64,000 nucleotides of DNA from an uncultured Eubacterium sp. (GCA_947089855.1 CAMUML010000008.1:1-64000), one strand, 5' to 3'; counted from the first letter of the stretch, positions 35,757 through 46,003 are shown. Notes: generated by a model not told the origin, from the sequence alone. Translations and numbers: made by a program.

Positions 35757-38255
35757 ATGGCAAGATGTATGGGCTGTATGGCAGAGATCGCACAGGATGA
35801 ACGGATTTGCCGCTACTGCGGGTACCAGAAAGGGACAGATGTAAAAGAAGCGTATTATTTGCTGCCGGGCACAGTGCTAAAGGAGAAATTCCTGGTAGGG
35901 CGGGTGCTTGGCTACGGCGGCTTTGGCGTTACTTATATCGGATGGGATGGGGTGCTGCACCGCAAGGTGGCGGTGAAAGAATACCTGCCCAGCGATTTTG
36001 CAACCCGCAGCTATGGTTCAAGACGGGTAACCGTGTTTTCGGGGGAGGCCGCGGAGCAGTTCCAGGCGGGCCTGGAAAGCTTTTTATACGAGGCAAGGCG
36101 GCTGGCCAAATTTAATACGGTTGCAGAAACCGTGGATATTTACGACTGTTTTGAGGAAAACGGAAGCGGGTATATCGTCATGGAGTATCTGGACGGTGCA
36201 ACGGTAAAGGAAGTGCTGCGCAAACGCAAACGGATTTCCGTCAGCCAGGCACGCTCGATCGCACTTTCTGTCTTACAGGGCTTGTCTGCCGTACACAAAG
36301 AAGGGATTATCCACCGCGATATTGCGCCGGATAATATTTTTATTACAAAGGCAGGCAAGGTCAAGATCCTGGATTTTGGCGCCGCCAGATATGCGACAGC
36401 GGTGCAGTCCAAAAGCTTGTCCGTTATCCTAAAGCCCGGTTTTGCACCGGAAGAACAGTACCGCAGCCGCGGCGAGCAGGGCCCCTGGACGGACGTCTAT
36501 GCCCTTGGCGCGACGCTTTACTGTATGATTACCGGCAAACGGCCGGAAGAATCGATTCAAAGGCTTGCGGAAGACCATGTCAAGCCGCCGTCTGAATTGG
36601 GCATTGAAATTGATGCAAATATGGAAAATGCCATTATGAACAGCCTAAATGTCCGCAAAGAATACCGGATCCAGGATGCAGGGGCTTTTTACATGGCGCT
36701 GCAGGGTACCGAAGATGTCGAACGTATTATAGAAAAAACAGATAAAAAATTAAACTGGAAACTGCCGCTTTGGATGAAATTAACAGCCGCAGCCGCCGGC
36801 GTGCTGGTATGCGTCTGTATCGGGCTGTTTGCAACGGGAAACCTTGGATTTACCAAAAAAGAAATCGCAAGCGCAGACGGTATGGCGGCACTAAGCGGTA
36901 CCCAGCGCTATGTCCCAAATGTTTCTGGAATGGGCTATGAACAGGCGCAGGCGTTATTAAAAGAAAAGGATTTAAACCTGATTATTAGCGGCATGAATTA
37001 TAGCGAACGGATTGAAAAAAATAAAATCTTAAGCCAAAAGCCAAGGGACGGCGCAGTGGCGGAAGCAGAAGAAACGATCCAGGTAATTATGAGCGGCGGG
37101 CAGGAAGAAGTCATGATGCCCGATCTGGCCGGTTTGACCAAGGAAGAAGCAAAACAGCTGATCGCCGGGCAAAACCTGGTCTGTGGCAAAGGCGGCATCA
37201 GTGAAGAATACAGCGATGTCGTGCAAAAAGGCAGGGTCATTACACAAAGTATCCCTGCGGAAGAGCGCATCCCTGTCCAGACGGAAATTTCCCTGTCCAT
37301 TTCGTTAGGCAGTTTATCGGAAGAAACGGCCCTTTTAAATGTGCCAGACCTTACCGGCATTACGAAGGAACAGGCTATGAAACGGCTGGGCAAATTAAAG
37401 GAGGAACATGGATTTACTTATTCGCTGGGTGAAGTGAAAAATAAATACAGCACAAAAGTGAAAAAAGGCAAGATTATCAGCCAAAGCCCGAAAGCCGTGG
37501 AACAGGTACGTACGAATGAGCCAATCAGCCTTGTAATCAGCAAGGGGCCGGAGATGGTACAGGTACCGGAACTGGTTTATCTGACCAAGGACCAGGCATT
37601 GAAAAAGCTGCAAAAGGCAGGGCTTACCGCAAAGGTTGCAACCGCTTACAGTGACCAGGCGGCGGCAGGGCTTGTTTTGCAGCAGAGTGTAAAGGCGGAT
37701 GCGAAAGCGGAGAAAGGCAGCCAGGTGACGGTTACGGTCAGCCTTGGAAAAGAGCCGGTGCAGCAGGGTACAGGCAGCGGGGCTGGCGCAGGTACGGGCG
37801 GCAGTGGAACTGGCACGGGCGGCAGTACAGGCACGGGCGGCAATACGGGCAGCGCAGGCGCAGGATCTGGCGGCTATACAGGCGGCGCAGCCACAGGGGC
37901 TGGCGCAGGTACGGGCGGCAGTGGAACTGGCACGGGCGGCAGTACAGGTACGGGATCTGGCGGCACTACGGGCGGCACAGGCAGTGGAACTGGCACGGGC
38001 GGTAGTGCAGGCACGGGATCTGGCGGCACTACGGGCGGCGGAGCTGGAAGTGGCGGCACTACAGGCGGCACAGGCGGCAACACAGGCGGAGCCGGAAGCG
38101 GCGGCACGGGCGGCACAGGCGGAACCAGGCCTGGCGGCAATACCAGTGGAAACGGAAGCGGCGGCAATGCAGGCGGAAGCGCCCAGCCACCGTCAGGCAA
38201 TACCGGCGGAAACCGGGCGATCCTGCCGGATGGCGGAAGCTTTATTGTCGAGTAG
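35757..38255 (+). CDS. PASTA-domain Ser/Thr kinase with Gly/Thr/Ser-rich tail (832 aa)
   Basis: A zinc ribbon (C4, C7, C18, C21) precedes a Hanks kinase domain: K74 in VAVKEY, HRDIAPDN with D188, DFG 206-208, PEEQY. One transmembrane helix (about 338-360) leads to four PASTA repeats (about 380-670: YVPNVSGMGYEQAQ, MMPDLAGLTKEEA, NVPDLTGITKEQA, QVPELVYLTKDQA), which bind muropeptides and beta-lactams in PrkC/PknB. The last about 160 residues are a Gly/Ser/Thr/Ala-rich tail that probably spans the cell wall. The cytosolic part is paralogous to the kinase at 17082. It ends the second half of the phospho-signalling cluster. Confidence 0.93.
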   Translation: MARCMGCMAEIAQDERICRYCGYQKGTDVKEAYYLLPGTVLKEKFLVGRVLGYGGFGVTYIGWDGVLHRKVAVKEYLPSDFATRSYGSRRVTVFSGEAAEQFQAGLESFLYEARRLAKFNTVAETVDIYDCFEENGSGYIVMEYLDGATVKEVLRKRKRISVSQARSIALSVLQGLSAVHKEGIIHRDIAPDNIFITKAGKVKILDFGAARYATAVQSKSLSVILKPGFAPEEQYRSRGEQGPWTDVYALGATLYCMITGKRPEESIQRLAEDHVKPPSELGIEIDANMENAIMNSLNVRKEYRIQDAGAFYMALQGTEDVERIIEKTDKKLNWKLPLWMKLTAAAAGVLVCVCIGLFATGNLGFTKKEIASADGMAALSGTQRYVPNVSGMGYEQAQALLKEKDLNLIISGMNYSERIEKNKILSQKPRDGAVAEAEETIQVIMSGGQEEVMMPDLAGLTKEEAKQLIAGQNLVCGKGGISEEYSDVVQKGRVITQSIPAEERIPVQTEISLSISLGSLSEETALLNVPDLTGITKEQAMKRLGKLKEEHGFTYSLGEVKNKYSTKVKKGKIISQSPKAVEQVRTNEPISLVISKGPEMVQVPELVYLTKDQALKKLQKAGLTAKVATAYSDQAAAGLVLQQSVKADAKAEKGSQVTVTVSLGKEPVQQGTGSGAGAGTGGSGTGTGGSTGTGGNTGSAGAGSGGYTGGAATGAGAGTGGSGTGTGGSTGTGSGGTTGGTGSGTGTGGSAGTGSGGTTGGGAGSGGTTGGTGGNTGGAGSGGTGGTGGTRPGGNTSGNGSGGNAGGSAQPPSGNTGGNRAILPDGGSFIVE
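37770..38190 (+). repeat. G-rich degenerate repeat in the kinase tail
   Basis: GGCGGCAGTGGAACTGGCAC and related units repeat for about 420 bases and encode GTGGSTGTGG-type sequence. The plus strand carries many closely spaced GG/GGG runs, so G-quadruplex formation and slippage are possible. Confidence 0.85.
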
Positions 38256-38282
38256 CGGCCTGGAAGTTTGGAGGATTATGTT

Positions 38283-41200
38283 ATGGGTTTAAAAAAGAAA
38301 AGGGCATTGGCCATTTTGCTTGCGCTGTGTATGGCGGCGGGCCTGGCGGCCTGGCCGGTTCATACAAAGGTAGCCCGCGCGGCGGTATTTGGGGATTACG
38401 AATATGAAACAACCAATGGGCAAGTGCAGATTACCGGTTATACAGGGTCGGCATCCAGCCTGGCGGTTCCAGGGACAATTGGCGGGCGGACGGTTACAAG
38501 TATTAAAAACGGTACGTTTCGGGGCTGTACCAGCTTGACGCAGGTGAGTATCCCAAACAGCGTTACCAGCATTGGGGAAGGGGCATTTTACGGCTGCACC
38601 AACCTGCGGGAAGCCAATATCCCGGCTGGGCTGACACGGATAGAAGGGTATTTATTTGCCGGCTGTAGCAGCCTTACGGCAGTGGAAATCCCGGCTGGCG
38701 TAACAAGTATTGGCAGCAGTGCTTTTTCAGACTGTACGGGACTTTCCGGGGTTAACATTCCAGCTAGGGTAACCAGCATTGGGACAAATGCTTTCTCTGG
38801 CTGTACCAATTTGCAGGGGATTGAACTACCTGCAAATATGGAAAGTATTGGTGCGGGTGCTTTTGCAGGTTGTGTAGCACTAACAGGGGAGATGTCAGTT
38901 CCGGCTGGCATTGGCAGTATCAATGGAAGTGTTTTTGAGGGCTGTACGGGCATAAGAGCCTTTGAGGTACCAGAAGGGATAACAGGTATAGGTGGGAGTG
39001 CTTTTGCAGGTTGTACGGGACTTAGGCATATTGATCTTCCAGTCAGTTTGATGAGCATTGGAGAATATGCATTTCAGCAATGCATCAATTTGGCGGATGT
39101 ATATTATTATGGTACACAGCAACAGTGGGAAGCGGTTGAGATATTAAATGGGGCGGATAATGGGAATTCATACTTATTAAATGCTTCGATTACATATGGT
39201 GAGGAACCAGTTGTGGATCCGGAAAGAGATTTTGAATATCGGGATTTAGAGGATGGCACAATAGAAATTATCAGCTATAGGGGATATTTAGGTATTGGTA
39301 CAGTGGTGAATATTCCTGAGGAAATTAATGGTAAACGAGTAACCAGTATAGGAGAATCGGTTTTTGAAGATGACTCAAGGCTGGCAACAATTAACATACC
39401 AGAAAGTGTATTAAGTATCGGGGAGAAAGCTTTTGGTAATTGTACTAGGTTATCAGAAATCAGCCTGCCAGAAAGTCTAACCAGTATCGGGCAAACAGCT
39501 TTTTATGGCTGTGTAGGCCTTCAGGATATTCATATTCCGTCTGGTATTACAAGTATTGAGCCATACGTTTTTGCAGAATGCACAGGGCTAACTAGGGTAA
39601 GCCTCCCATCCGGTGTAAACCGTATTGGCCAGGATTCCTTTGCGGGCTGTACCAATCTGGCACAGATCGGCATTCCGGATGGGGTAATGGAAATTGAAAG
39701 CTGGGCATTCAACGGCTGTACAGCCCTGCGCGAAGTTCGCCTTCCATCCGGATTGACTGCCATCGGGGAATACGCATTTTCCAACTGTATTAGCCTGACA
39801 GGAATCAATTTCCCGTCCAGTCTGGCCACCATTGGCCGGGCCGCCTTTTCCGGCTGTACCGGCCTGCGGGAAATCGAGCTGCCATCGGGTATTACAAGTA
39901 TCGAAAATAATACGTTTTATAACTGCATGGGGCTAACCAGGGCAAGCCTTCCAGACAACGTTGCCAGCATTGGGGAGTCCGCGTTTTCCGGCTGTGCAGC
40001 ACTGGCGGAGTTTAGCCTACCAGGCAGGGTAACGTCCATTGGAAGGGAAGCCTTCCGTGGCTGTATCCTGCTGGAAAAAATTGACATCCCAGCCAGCGTA
40101 ACCAGTATCCGGCTGGGCGCGTTCCAGCAGTGCGGCAGTTTAACCGATGTGTATTATTCCGGCACGAAAGAGCAGTGGAACGGGATAGAAATCAATACGA
40201 CGGAAAATGAGGACCTGCTCAATGCAAACATCCATTGCAGCGACGGTACGATTCAAAGCCAGGCACGCTTTTATGATTATGAAACGCTGGACGATGGGGC
40301 CATTAAGATTACAAAGTACAAAGGTACCGAAGAAGAAGTAGCTATTCCGGCGCAACTGGGCGGCAAGCGCGTGGCACAGGTCGGTTCTGGTACGTTTGAA
40401 AATGCCGATATAAAAAAAATTACCATTCCTTCTGGCGTGTCAGTGATAAAAGGGGATGCATTTAAAAACTGTGGCAGCCTTACCGGCATTTTGGTAGACA
40501 CAGGAAATCAAAACTTTGTATCGGAAAACGGTGTTTTGTTTACAAAATCAAAGGCGGAACTTATCCGATGCCCGCAGGCAAAAAGCGGCGCTTATGCAGT
40601 CCCGTCCGGTGTTGCCAAGGTAGGGGATTTTGCGTTTGAATCTTGCAGCGGCCTTACCGAAATTACCGTTCCAGAAGGGGCGGCCCAAATCGGCCTTTCC
40701 GCCTTTGCATCCTGTGGAAATTTAAAAAACATCACCATTCCGGCCAGCGTCACCCAGATAGCGGGTAGTGCTTTTTCCACAGGGGCCGCTGGCAGTACCA
40801 AGATCGAACATGTATATTATGGCGGAACCAAAGAGCAGTGGGAGCAGATCACGGTTACCGGGGACGGGGCCGCTGATGCAGACAGCGTAAGCGGGAAATT
40901 GCGTTTATCAGATGCAACGTTCCACTTTAAAGAAGCCCCGTTGCCAGAGGAACCCGCCGATCCAAACCCGCCGGAAGCAACCACAGCTAAACAGGAACTG
41001 GAACGTTTAAAACAAGGCGACCCGCTCGCCCTGGACACTGCCCTAAGCCCTTACTTATCGGCAGGCCAGATCGACCTGGTAGAAAGCTGCCTGTTTACCT
41101 GGCTGGCTGAAATCGACAACACCTTCCAGTATTCCGGCAGCACCGGGGTCAAGGGGCGCATCCGTAAGAAAGCAGGCATCGACCCGCAGGGGAATTTTGC

Positions 41201-42980
41201 TTCCGGTACCGAACATGCGATTACGCATATTTCCGTAACGACCGCCTATGGGCCGAAAACCTTTGAGTTTACGCTTGCCCTTGGCAGGCCGGACAACGAT
41301 GGGAACCTTTATCCGGCTTATGGTGCGATGCATTATGAAGTGTTAGAAAAGGAAGGTATCCCATCGGATGTGCCAAAAAGCGGCCAGGTGGGGAAAGCTT
41401 CCTATGCGGATATGGGGAACTTTATCCAATGTATGGGAAAGGCATCCGAAGGGTTCCTCCACAGCACGTTCCAGTGGCAGTCGTTAAGCGATGAGCTGAC
41501 AGCCGGTGTCCTCGTAGATAAAACGGTCGTGGAAGTGATCGGGAACCAGGATGTAGCTTTTTCAGACGGCACTTATATGGTCTATGCGCAGCCGCTGTTG
41601 GCATATAGCAAAAAAGTTACGGTTTCCTGCCCAGTAGACGTATATGTATACGGTATGGACGGCAGCGAAGCAGGTTCGATTGTGGACAACCAGGCGCACC
41701 AGACGACCCAAAATGTCCGTTTGGATGTCAACGGGGATGCCAAAACCGTCTACCTGACCGGGGACGACTATTATATGAACCTGCGCGGCACCGACACCGG
41801 GACGATGAAATACGAAGTAGAAGAGATCGCCAACGGCGAGGTAAAGCGCAACGTACAATTCCTGGAATTGCAGCTGGAAAAAGATATGCAGTATGAAGGG
41901 TACGTTTTCCGCCCGTTAAATATCGACCGCAACCTGTATGCACTGCGGACTTTGGGCGGTTCCGGCGAAGTCGTTTATCCGGATGCGGATTCCTATGAGC
42001 CATTGTTTAAAAAGGTGCAGGGCATGTCCTTAAGCCAGCAGAATACGTCCTTAAATACGGATAAGACGGTTCAGCTGAACGCCAGCCTGTTTCCATTGGA
42101 CGCCAGCAACCCAAACTTGCAGTGGATCTCTGACAACCCGTCGGTAGCATCGGTCGGAAGCGACGGGCTGGTAACCGCAGTCGGCGCAGGGCGCGCTACA
42201 ATTACGGTTATGACACGTGACGGGAGCTTCCTAAAGGAATCCTGCATTATCGATGTCCAGGGAGGGACGGTAGTGCCTTCGCCGGGCCCGGATACGCCGG
42301 TACAGCCAACGCCGCCGCAGCCGGATAGACCCGCGCAGCCAGGCACGTCCACCCAGCCAGGCACGTCTACGCAGCCAGGTACGTCCACCCAGCCGGGGGC
42401 CTCTACCGGGACGACACCGCCTTCTACACAGCCGCCGCAGGCCGAAGGGCCAGTGGTAGCAAAACTATACTATGTCCTGCAGTTCCATGCAAACGGCGGC
42501 AGCAACTTAAGCCGCAGGACCATGACGCTGCTGGTCAACGACAGCCCAGGCATCCTGCCAAAAGTACAGCGCAAAGCGTATACGTTTGGCGGCTGGTATA
42601 CCGCACAGGACGGCGGCACACAGGTATCCGGGGACAAGCCGCTGGATGCGGCGACCACGCTGTATGCGCGCTGGACAAAGACCACAACCCCGCAAAAGCC
42701 AAAGCTCTTAACGCTTGTATCCAAGAAAAAAGGGCAGATGCAGGTCCACTTCCAAAAAGTATCCGGGGCGGCAGGGTATCAGGTTGCCTATGCTACGGGT
42801 AAAAAATTTGCCAGTGCAAATACGAAGAAAAAGCTGGTTACGGCCAATAAGAAAACCATAACCGGCCTAAAATCCGGGAAAACCTACTATGTCAAAGTAC
42901 GCGCATACCGGCTGGATTCTATGGGGAATAAGGTTTATGGCATATACAGCGCTGTGAAAAAAGCAAAGGTAAAAGCTTAA
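38283..42980 (+). CDS. Giant BspA-like LRR_5 surface protein 1 (1565 aa)
   Basis: The ATG 38283 follows GGAGG; it has a signal peptide (about 1-35, ending ARAAV). About 30 LRR_5 (BspA/Treponema type) repeats of 23 residues (TSIGxxAFxGCTxLxxIxIP) fall in three blocks. Each block ends with a VYYxGTxxQW motif and is headed by an FEYxxLxDGTIEIxxY module. After about residue 910 come a helical/beta module of unknown type shared by all four paralogues, a BIG_2 Ig-like domain (about 1240-1325), a PGTSTQ linker, a Listeria-Bacteroides (InlB B) repeat (YYVLQFHANGG...YARW) and a C-terminal FN3-like domain. It is likely an adhesin or host/wall-binding protein. No sorting signal is visible, so attachment may be non-covalent. 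Confidence 0.88.
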   Translation: MGLKKKRALAILLALCMAAGLAAWPVHTKVARAAVFGDYEYETTNGQVQITGYTGSASSLAVPGTIGGRTVTSIKNGTFRGCTSLTQVSIPNSVTSIGEGAFYGCTNLREANIPAGLTRIEGYLFAGCSSLTAVEIPAGVTSIGSSAFSDCTGLSGVNIPARVTSIGTNAFSGCTNLQGIELPANMESIGAGAFAGCVALTGEMSVPAGIGSINGSVFEGCTGIRAFEVPEGITGIGGSAFAGCTGLRHIDLPVSLMSIGEYAFQQCINLADVYYYGTQQQWEAVEILNGADNGNSYLLNASITYGEEPVVDPERDFEYRDLEDGTIEIISYRGYLGIGTVVNIPEEINGKRVTSIGESVFEDDSRLATINIPESVLSIGEKAFGNCTRLSEISLPESLTSIGQTAFYGCVGLQDIHIPSGITSIEPYVFAECTGLTRVSLPSGVNRIGQDSFAGCTNLAQIGIPDGVMEIESWAFNGCTALREVRLPSGLTAIGEYAFSNCISLTGINFPSSLATIGRAAFSGCTGLREIELPSGITSIENNTFYNCMGLTRASLPDNVASIGESAFSGCAALAEFSLPGRVTSIGREAFRGCILLEKIDIPASVTSIRLGAFQQCGSLTDVYYSGTKEQWNGIEINTTENEDLLNANIHCSDGTIQSQARFYDYETLDDGAIKITKYKGTEEEVAIPAQLGGKRVAQVGSGTFENADIKKITIPSGVSVIKGDAFKNCGSLTGILVDTGNQNFVSENGVLFTKSKAELIRCPQAKSGAYAVPSGVAKVGDFAFESCSGLTEITVPEGAAQIGLSAFASCGNLKNITIPASVTQIAGSAFSTGAAGSTKIEHVYYGGTKEQWEQITVTGDGAADADSVSGKLRLSDATFHFKEAPLPEEPADPNPPEATTAKQELERLKQGDPLALDTALSPYLSAGQIDLVESCLFTWLAEIDNTFQYSGSTGVKGRIRKKAGIDPQGNFASGTEHAITHISVTTAYGPKTFEFTLALGRPDNDGNLYPAYGAMHYEVLEKEGIPSDVPKSGQVGKASYADMGNFIQCMGKASEGFLHSTFQWQSLSDELTAGVLVDKTVVEVIGNQDVAFSDGTYMVYAQPLLAYSKKVTVSCPVDVYVYGMDGSEAGSIVDNQAHQTTQNVRLDVNGDAKTVYLTGDDYYMNLRGTDTGTMKYEVEEIANGEVKRNVQFLELQLEKDMQYEGYVFRPLNIDRNLYALRTLGGSGEVVYPDADSYEPLFKKVQGMSLSQQNTSLNTDKTVQLNASLFPLDASNPNLQWISDNPSVASVGSDGLVTAVGAGRATITVMTRDGSFLKESCIIDVQGGTVVPSPGPDTPVQPTPPQPDRPAQPGTSTQPGTSTQPGTSTQPGASTGTTPPSTQPPQAEGPVVAKLYYVLQFHANGGSNLSRRTMTLLVNDSPGILPKVQRKAYTFGGWYTAQDGGTQVSGDKPLDAATTLYARWTKTTTPQKPKLLTLVSKKKGQMQVHFQKVSGAAGYQVAYATGKKFASANTKKKLVTANKKTITGLKSGKTYYVKVRAYRLDSMGNKVYGIYSAVKKAKVKA

Positions 42981-43056
42981 TAAGCATAGGCAGGGCAGCC
43001 TGGCCAGCATGCCAGGCTGCCGGCCAAACGGGATACGAAAAAGGGGGGGGGCTACA

Positions 43057-44235
43057 ATGGAAAAACCGTGCAAAAAGGGCCTGGCAGCAGTGTTTTTATT
43101 TGCCTTCCTCACTGCCTTTGTTTCTGTTTATCGTGCAAGGGCAGCAAAACAGGTACTGGCCGCAAAGAAGCACACCTACCGGCTGTCCACAAGCAGCGTT
43201 ACGGTAGAACAGGGCGGGAGCATACGGCTGGCGGTAACTACAACAAGCGGAGGGAGTGTTGCCGCAAGGCAGGCAACATGGTCGTCCAACAACAGGAAAA
43301 CCGTAAAAATAGACAAAAAGGGGCAGCTGACCGCATCCACACCAGGCAAAGCCAAGGTTACGGCAGCCGTGGATGGGCGAAAACTATCCTGTACCGTAAA
43401 AACAGTACGGGCCGGAAACATACAAAACATATTTTGGGGGACATGGAAAGATAAAAAAGGGAACCAATATAAACTTTCGGATGGGGAGGCAGCATGCAGG
43501 CAGCTGCTAAAACAGATTCCAGGCGGCTACCGTTTGGTCAAAAAAGAGGCATCCTTGTCCATAAACGGCACAAATATCATACACGCCTATATAAAAAAAG
43601 GAAACCAGGTTTCTTCGATGGTATTGGCAAAAACGGATGCCAGCCCCAAAAAGCTCAACGTCTATCTGGTAAAAGGCAGGCATCCAGATTTTTCCAGGTT
43701 AAAACAGCCCAAACTGCGCCTTTTATGGGTAACACAAAAAAAGGTTCCAAAAACATATGTATTTTTGGGTGATTCCCGTTTTGAGGGGATGTCCAGCTGC
43801 AATTATAATAAAAAAACAGACCAATATATAGCAAAAGACAGCCAGGGGTTACGCTGGTTTCAAGCCCAGCTAAAAAATGCCAGGCGCTATGACAGCGCTT
43901 TCACCGTATTTATTATCGGGTTTGGGATTAACGATTTATATAACGCAAAACGCTATGCGGATTATACGAACCGGCTGCACATGAAAGGGGCCGTATATTT
44001 TTGTTCCGTAAACCCCGTAGACGAGCGGCTTGGGGCACGCTACGGCTACCTCGTTACCAACCGCCAGATACGCAGTTTTAACAAAGTGGTCCAAGCAAAC
44101 GCAAAGCACTATAAAATACTCGATACCTATCAAGCATTAACACGTTCCGGGTTTTGCAGTTCGGACGGTGTGCATTATACTGGGGATACCTATGCAAAGC
44201 TGTACCGGTATATCAAAGCGAAAGCGGTATTGTGA
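43057..44235 (+). CDS. Secreted SGNH/GDSL hydrolase with BIG_2 domain (392 aa)
   Basis: The ATG 43057 follows a G8 tract. A signal peptide (about 1-30), an Ig-like BIG_2 domain (about 45-115, TWSSNNRKTVKIDKKGQLTA) and a linker precede an SGNH-hydrolase domain. That domain has block I FLGDSRFEGM (nucleophile Ser), GFGINDLYN (block III Asn) and SDGVHYT (Asp-His). The family deacetylates or de-esterifies carbohydrates and lipids; wall polymer or glycan O-acetyl esters are plausible substrates. A decayed duplicate of its 5' end occurs at 50465-50660. The poly-G tract could vary expression by slippage (speculative). Confidence 0.85.
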   Translation: MEKPCKKGLAAVFLFAFLTAFVSVYRARAAKQVLAAKKHTYRLSTSSVTVEQGGSIRLAVTTTSGGSVAARQATWSSNNRKTVKIDKKGQLTASTPGKAKVTAAVDGRKLSCTVKTVRAGNIQNIFWGTWKDKKGNQYKLSDGEAACRQLLKQIPGGYRLVKKEASLSINGTNIIHAYIKKGNQVSSMVLAKTDASPKKLNVYLVKGRHPDFSRLKQPKLRLLWVTQKKVPKTYVFLGDSRFEGMSSCNYNKKTDQYIAKDSQGLRWFQAQLKNARRYDSAFTVFIIGFGINDLYNAKRYADYTNRLHMKGAVYFCSVNPVDERLGARYGYLVTNRQIRSFNKVVQANAKHYKILDTYQALTRSGFCSSDGVHYTGDTYAKLYRYIKAKAVL

Positions 44236-44259
44236 TGCTTAGGAACTGTAAAGAAATAG

Positions 44260-44418
44260 TTACTTTTCACACCCTGACCAGACACCTGCTGTCTGGTCAG
44301 GGCCAAAGAATGCGGCCTGTCATGCATCCGGCCTTTCGCCAAAGGCGAACTTCCAATGGGCCGGATGCCGTTACTTTTTACAGCACAGCCGCTTTCTGGC
44401 TGGGGTGTGAAAAGTAAC
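44260..44418. mobile_element. MITE with TTACTTTTCACACC ends and 9-bp target duplication
   Basis: The terminal inverted repeats TTACTTTTCACACCC/GGGTGTGAAAAGTAA bound 159 bases. Flanks AAGAAATAG (44251-44259) and AAGAAATAA (44419-44427) match at 8 of 9 positions. Internal stems (CTGACCAGACA...TGTCTGGTCAG, CATCCGGCC...GGCCGGATG) make almost the whole element foldable. It shares its end sequence with the MITE at 15249-15422. Confidence 0.85.
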
Positions 44419-44528
44419 AAGAAATAATCTAGCAAACTTACTTGCGTACATTAGAGGCTGGAAATAACTGGTGCAAAACAGTACAATATATCAGGAAGGC
44501 ATAAATGGCAAAAATAAAGGAGTATTTT

Positions 44529-45938
44529 ATGAAGAAAAAAGTGTTGACAAAGGTATGTTGTTTGTTTGGGTGCAGTTTGCTTTTAACGATATTTGCAGCA
44601 GGGGATACCGTATATGCTGCACAGGAAACGGTGCCGGTAAAAAGTATCCCAGGCTTATCTGGGCGGGATCTGGAAGCCTGGGCGCAGGCAGGAAAGCAGC
44701 AGCCGGAAACGTGGGGAAGCGAAGAAGAAGGCCCGCAAGGCCCGCAAACGCCTGAAATATCAGAATTAGAAGGCGTTCCAATGAAAATAAAGTTAAAAAA
44801 ACCCGTTTTAAAGGCAGCTTCCAAACCGGACGGCGTTATTAAAATCAGCTGGAAAAAGGTTAAAAACGCAGCGGAATATACCCTTTATCGAAGCACCAGC
44901 AAAGAGGGCGGGTTTCAGCAGATTTACCATACCAAAACCGGTTCCGGCAGCTTCCTGGACAAAAACCGTGACATCGGAAAGCCATACTACTATAAAATGA
45001 CCATCTATTCCAAAGGCCGTACCGCAAAGGCGGACAGCAAAGCCGTAAAGGGCTGCCCTTTAGGGAAAGCAGAGCTGACGGGGATCTCCAATTTAGATGG
45101 GTCACAGAAATTAGTGCTCCATTGGAAACCAGTCAAAGGCGCGGACAGCTACCAGGTACTGCGTAAAGACGGGTCAGGCAATTACCAGGCGATAGCCTCC
45201 GTATCCGGTAAAAAGACCACGTATACAGACAGCGGCCGCAATGGCGGGACGGCCTATACCTATAAAGTCTACGCAAAGGATGCCAAAGAAGGCCGGGGCA
45301 GCCACAGCAGCCCAAAAAGCCAGATGGCGATCGACAAAAACAAAAAAATGATCGCACTGACCTACGATGACGGGCCATCCGCCCATACGCCAACCGTCCT
45401 AAAAGCCTTAAAAAAATATGGCGTACATGCGACCTTTTTCGTAGTAGGCAGCAGCGTAGGCCGCTATCCGGACAGCATCCGCCAGGAAGCCATCCAGGGG
45501 TGCGAGATCGGAAACCATACCTATTCCCATAACAACTTAAGCCGTTTAGGTGCAGCGCAAGTCCAGCAGGCGTTGGCGCGTACCAACGAGGCTGTCCAGC
45601 GGTATACGGGTACGAAAGTACGCTTAATGCGCCCGCCATATGGGAGCTTTAGCAAGGCAAACAGCGTTGCAGTAGGGATGCCCGCCATCTTTTGGTCCAT
45701 CGATACCATGGACTGGAAGACCAGGAGCACTTCCGCTACGATTGCATGCGTAAAGAGGGAAGCGTATGATGGGGCAATTGTTTTAATGCATGATTTGCAC
45801 CAGCCAACAGCCGCCGCAGCTGATGCGGTGGTTAAATACCTAAAGGATGCAGGCTACCAGATGGTAACTGTCAGCGAAATGGCAGCTTACCGCGGCGGGC
45901 TGGTTAATGGGAAAAGCTATTATAATTTCCGAAGGTAA
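44529..45938 (+). CDS. Secreted polysaccharide deacetylase with two FN3-like domains (469 aa)
   Basis: The ATG 44529 is preferred over 44505 because AAAGGAG lies 6 bases before it. A signal peptide (about 1-30), two FN3-like domains (about 95-265, ISWKKVKNAAEYTLYRS and LHWKPVKGADSYQVLRK) and a NodB domain follow. The NodB motifs are all present: TYDDGPSAHTP, metal site NHTYSHNN, RPPYGSFSKAN, FWSIDTMDW and VLMHD. It is likely a metal-dependent N-deacetylase of peptidoglycan or a related glycan, which would protect the wall from lysozyme. It is flanked by LRR protein genes and a MITE and is probably transcribed alone. Confidence 0.93.
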   Translation: MKKKVLTKVCCLFGCSLLLTIFAAGDTVYAAQETVPVKSIPGLSGRDLEAWAQAGKQQPETWGSEEEGPQGPQTPEISELEGVPMKIKLKKPVLKAASKPDGVIKISWKKVKNAAEYTLYRSTSKEGGFQQIYHTKTGSGSFLDKNRDIGKPYYYKMTIYSKGRTAKADSKAVKGCPLGKAELTGISNLDGSQKLVLHWKPVKGADSYQVLRKDGSGNYQAIASVSGKKTTYTDSGRNGGTAYTYKVYAKDAKEGRGSHSSPKSQMAIDKNKKMIALTYDDGPSAHTPTVLKALKKYGVHATFFVVGSSVGRYPDSIRQEAIQGCEIGNHTYSHNNLSRLGAAQVQQALARTNEAVQRYTGTKVRLMRPPYGSFSKANSVAVGMPAIFWSIDTMDWKTRSTSATIACVKREAYDGAIVLMHDLHQPTAAAADAVVKYLKDAGYQMVTVSEMAAYRGGLVNGKSYYNFRR

Positions 45939-46003
45939 GGCGGACTGTGGAAGAGGGAAAAGCAGGTGTTGATGGATGGGGGATAAGAGGATGGCTGGAA
46001 AAG

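Noticed and set aside
37744..38292. 182-residue Ala/Arg/Gln-rich plus-strand ORF
   Set aside because: It is the shifted frame of the Gly-rich tail of the PASTA kinase and has no independent start.
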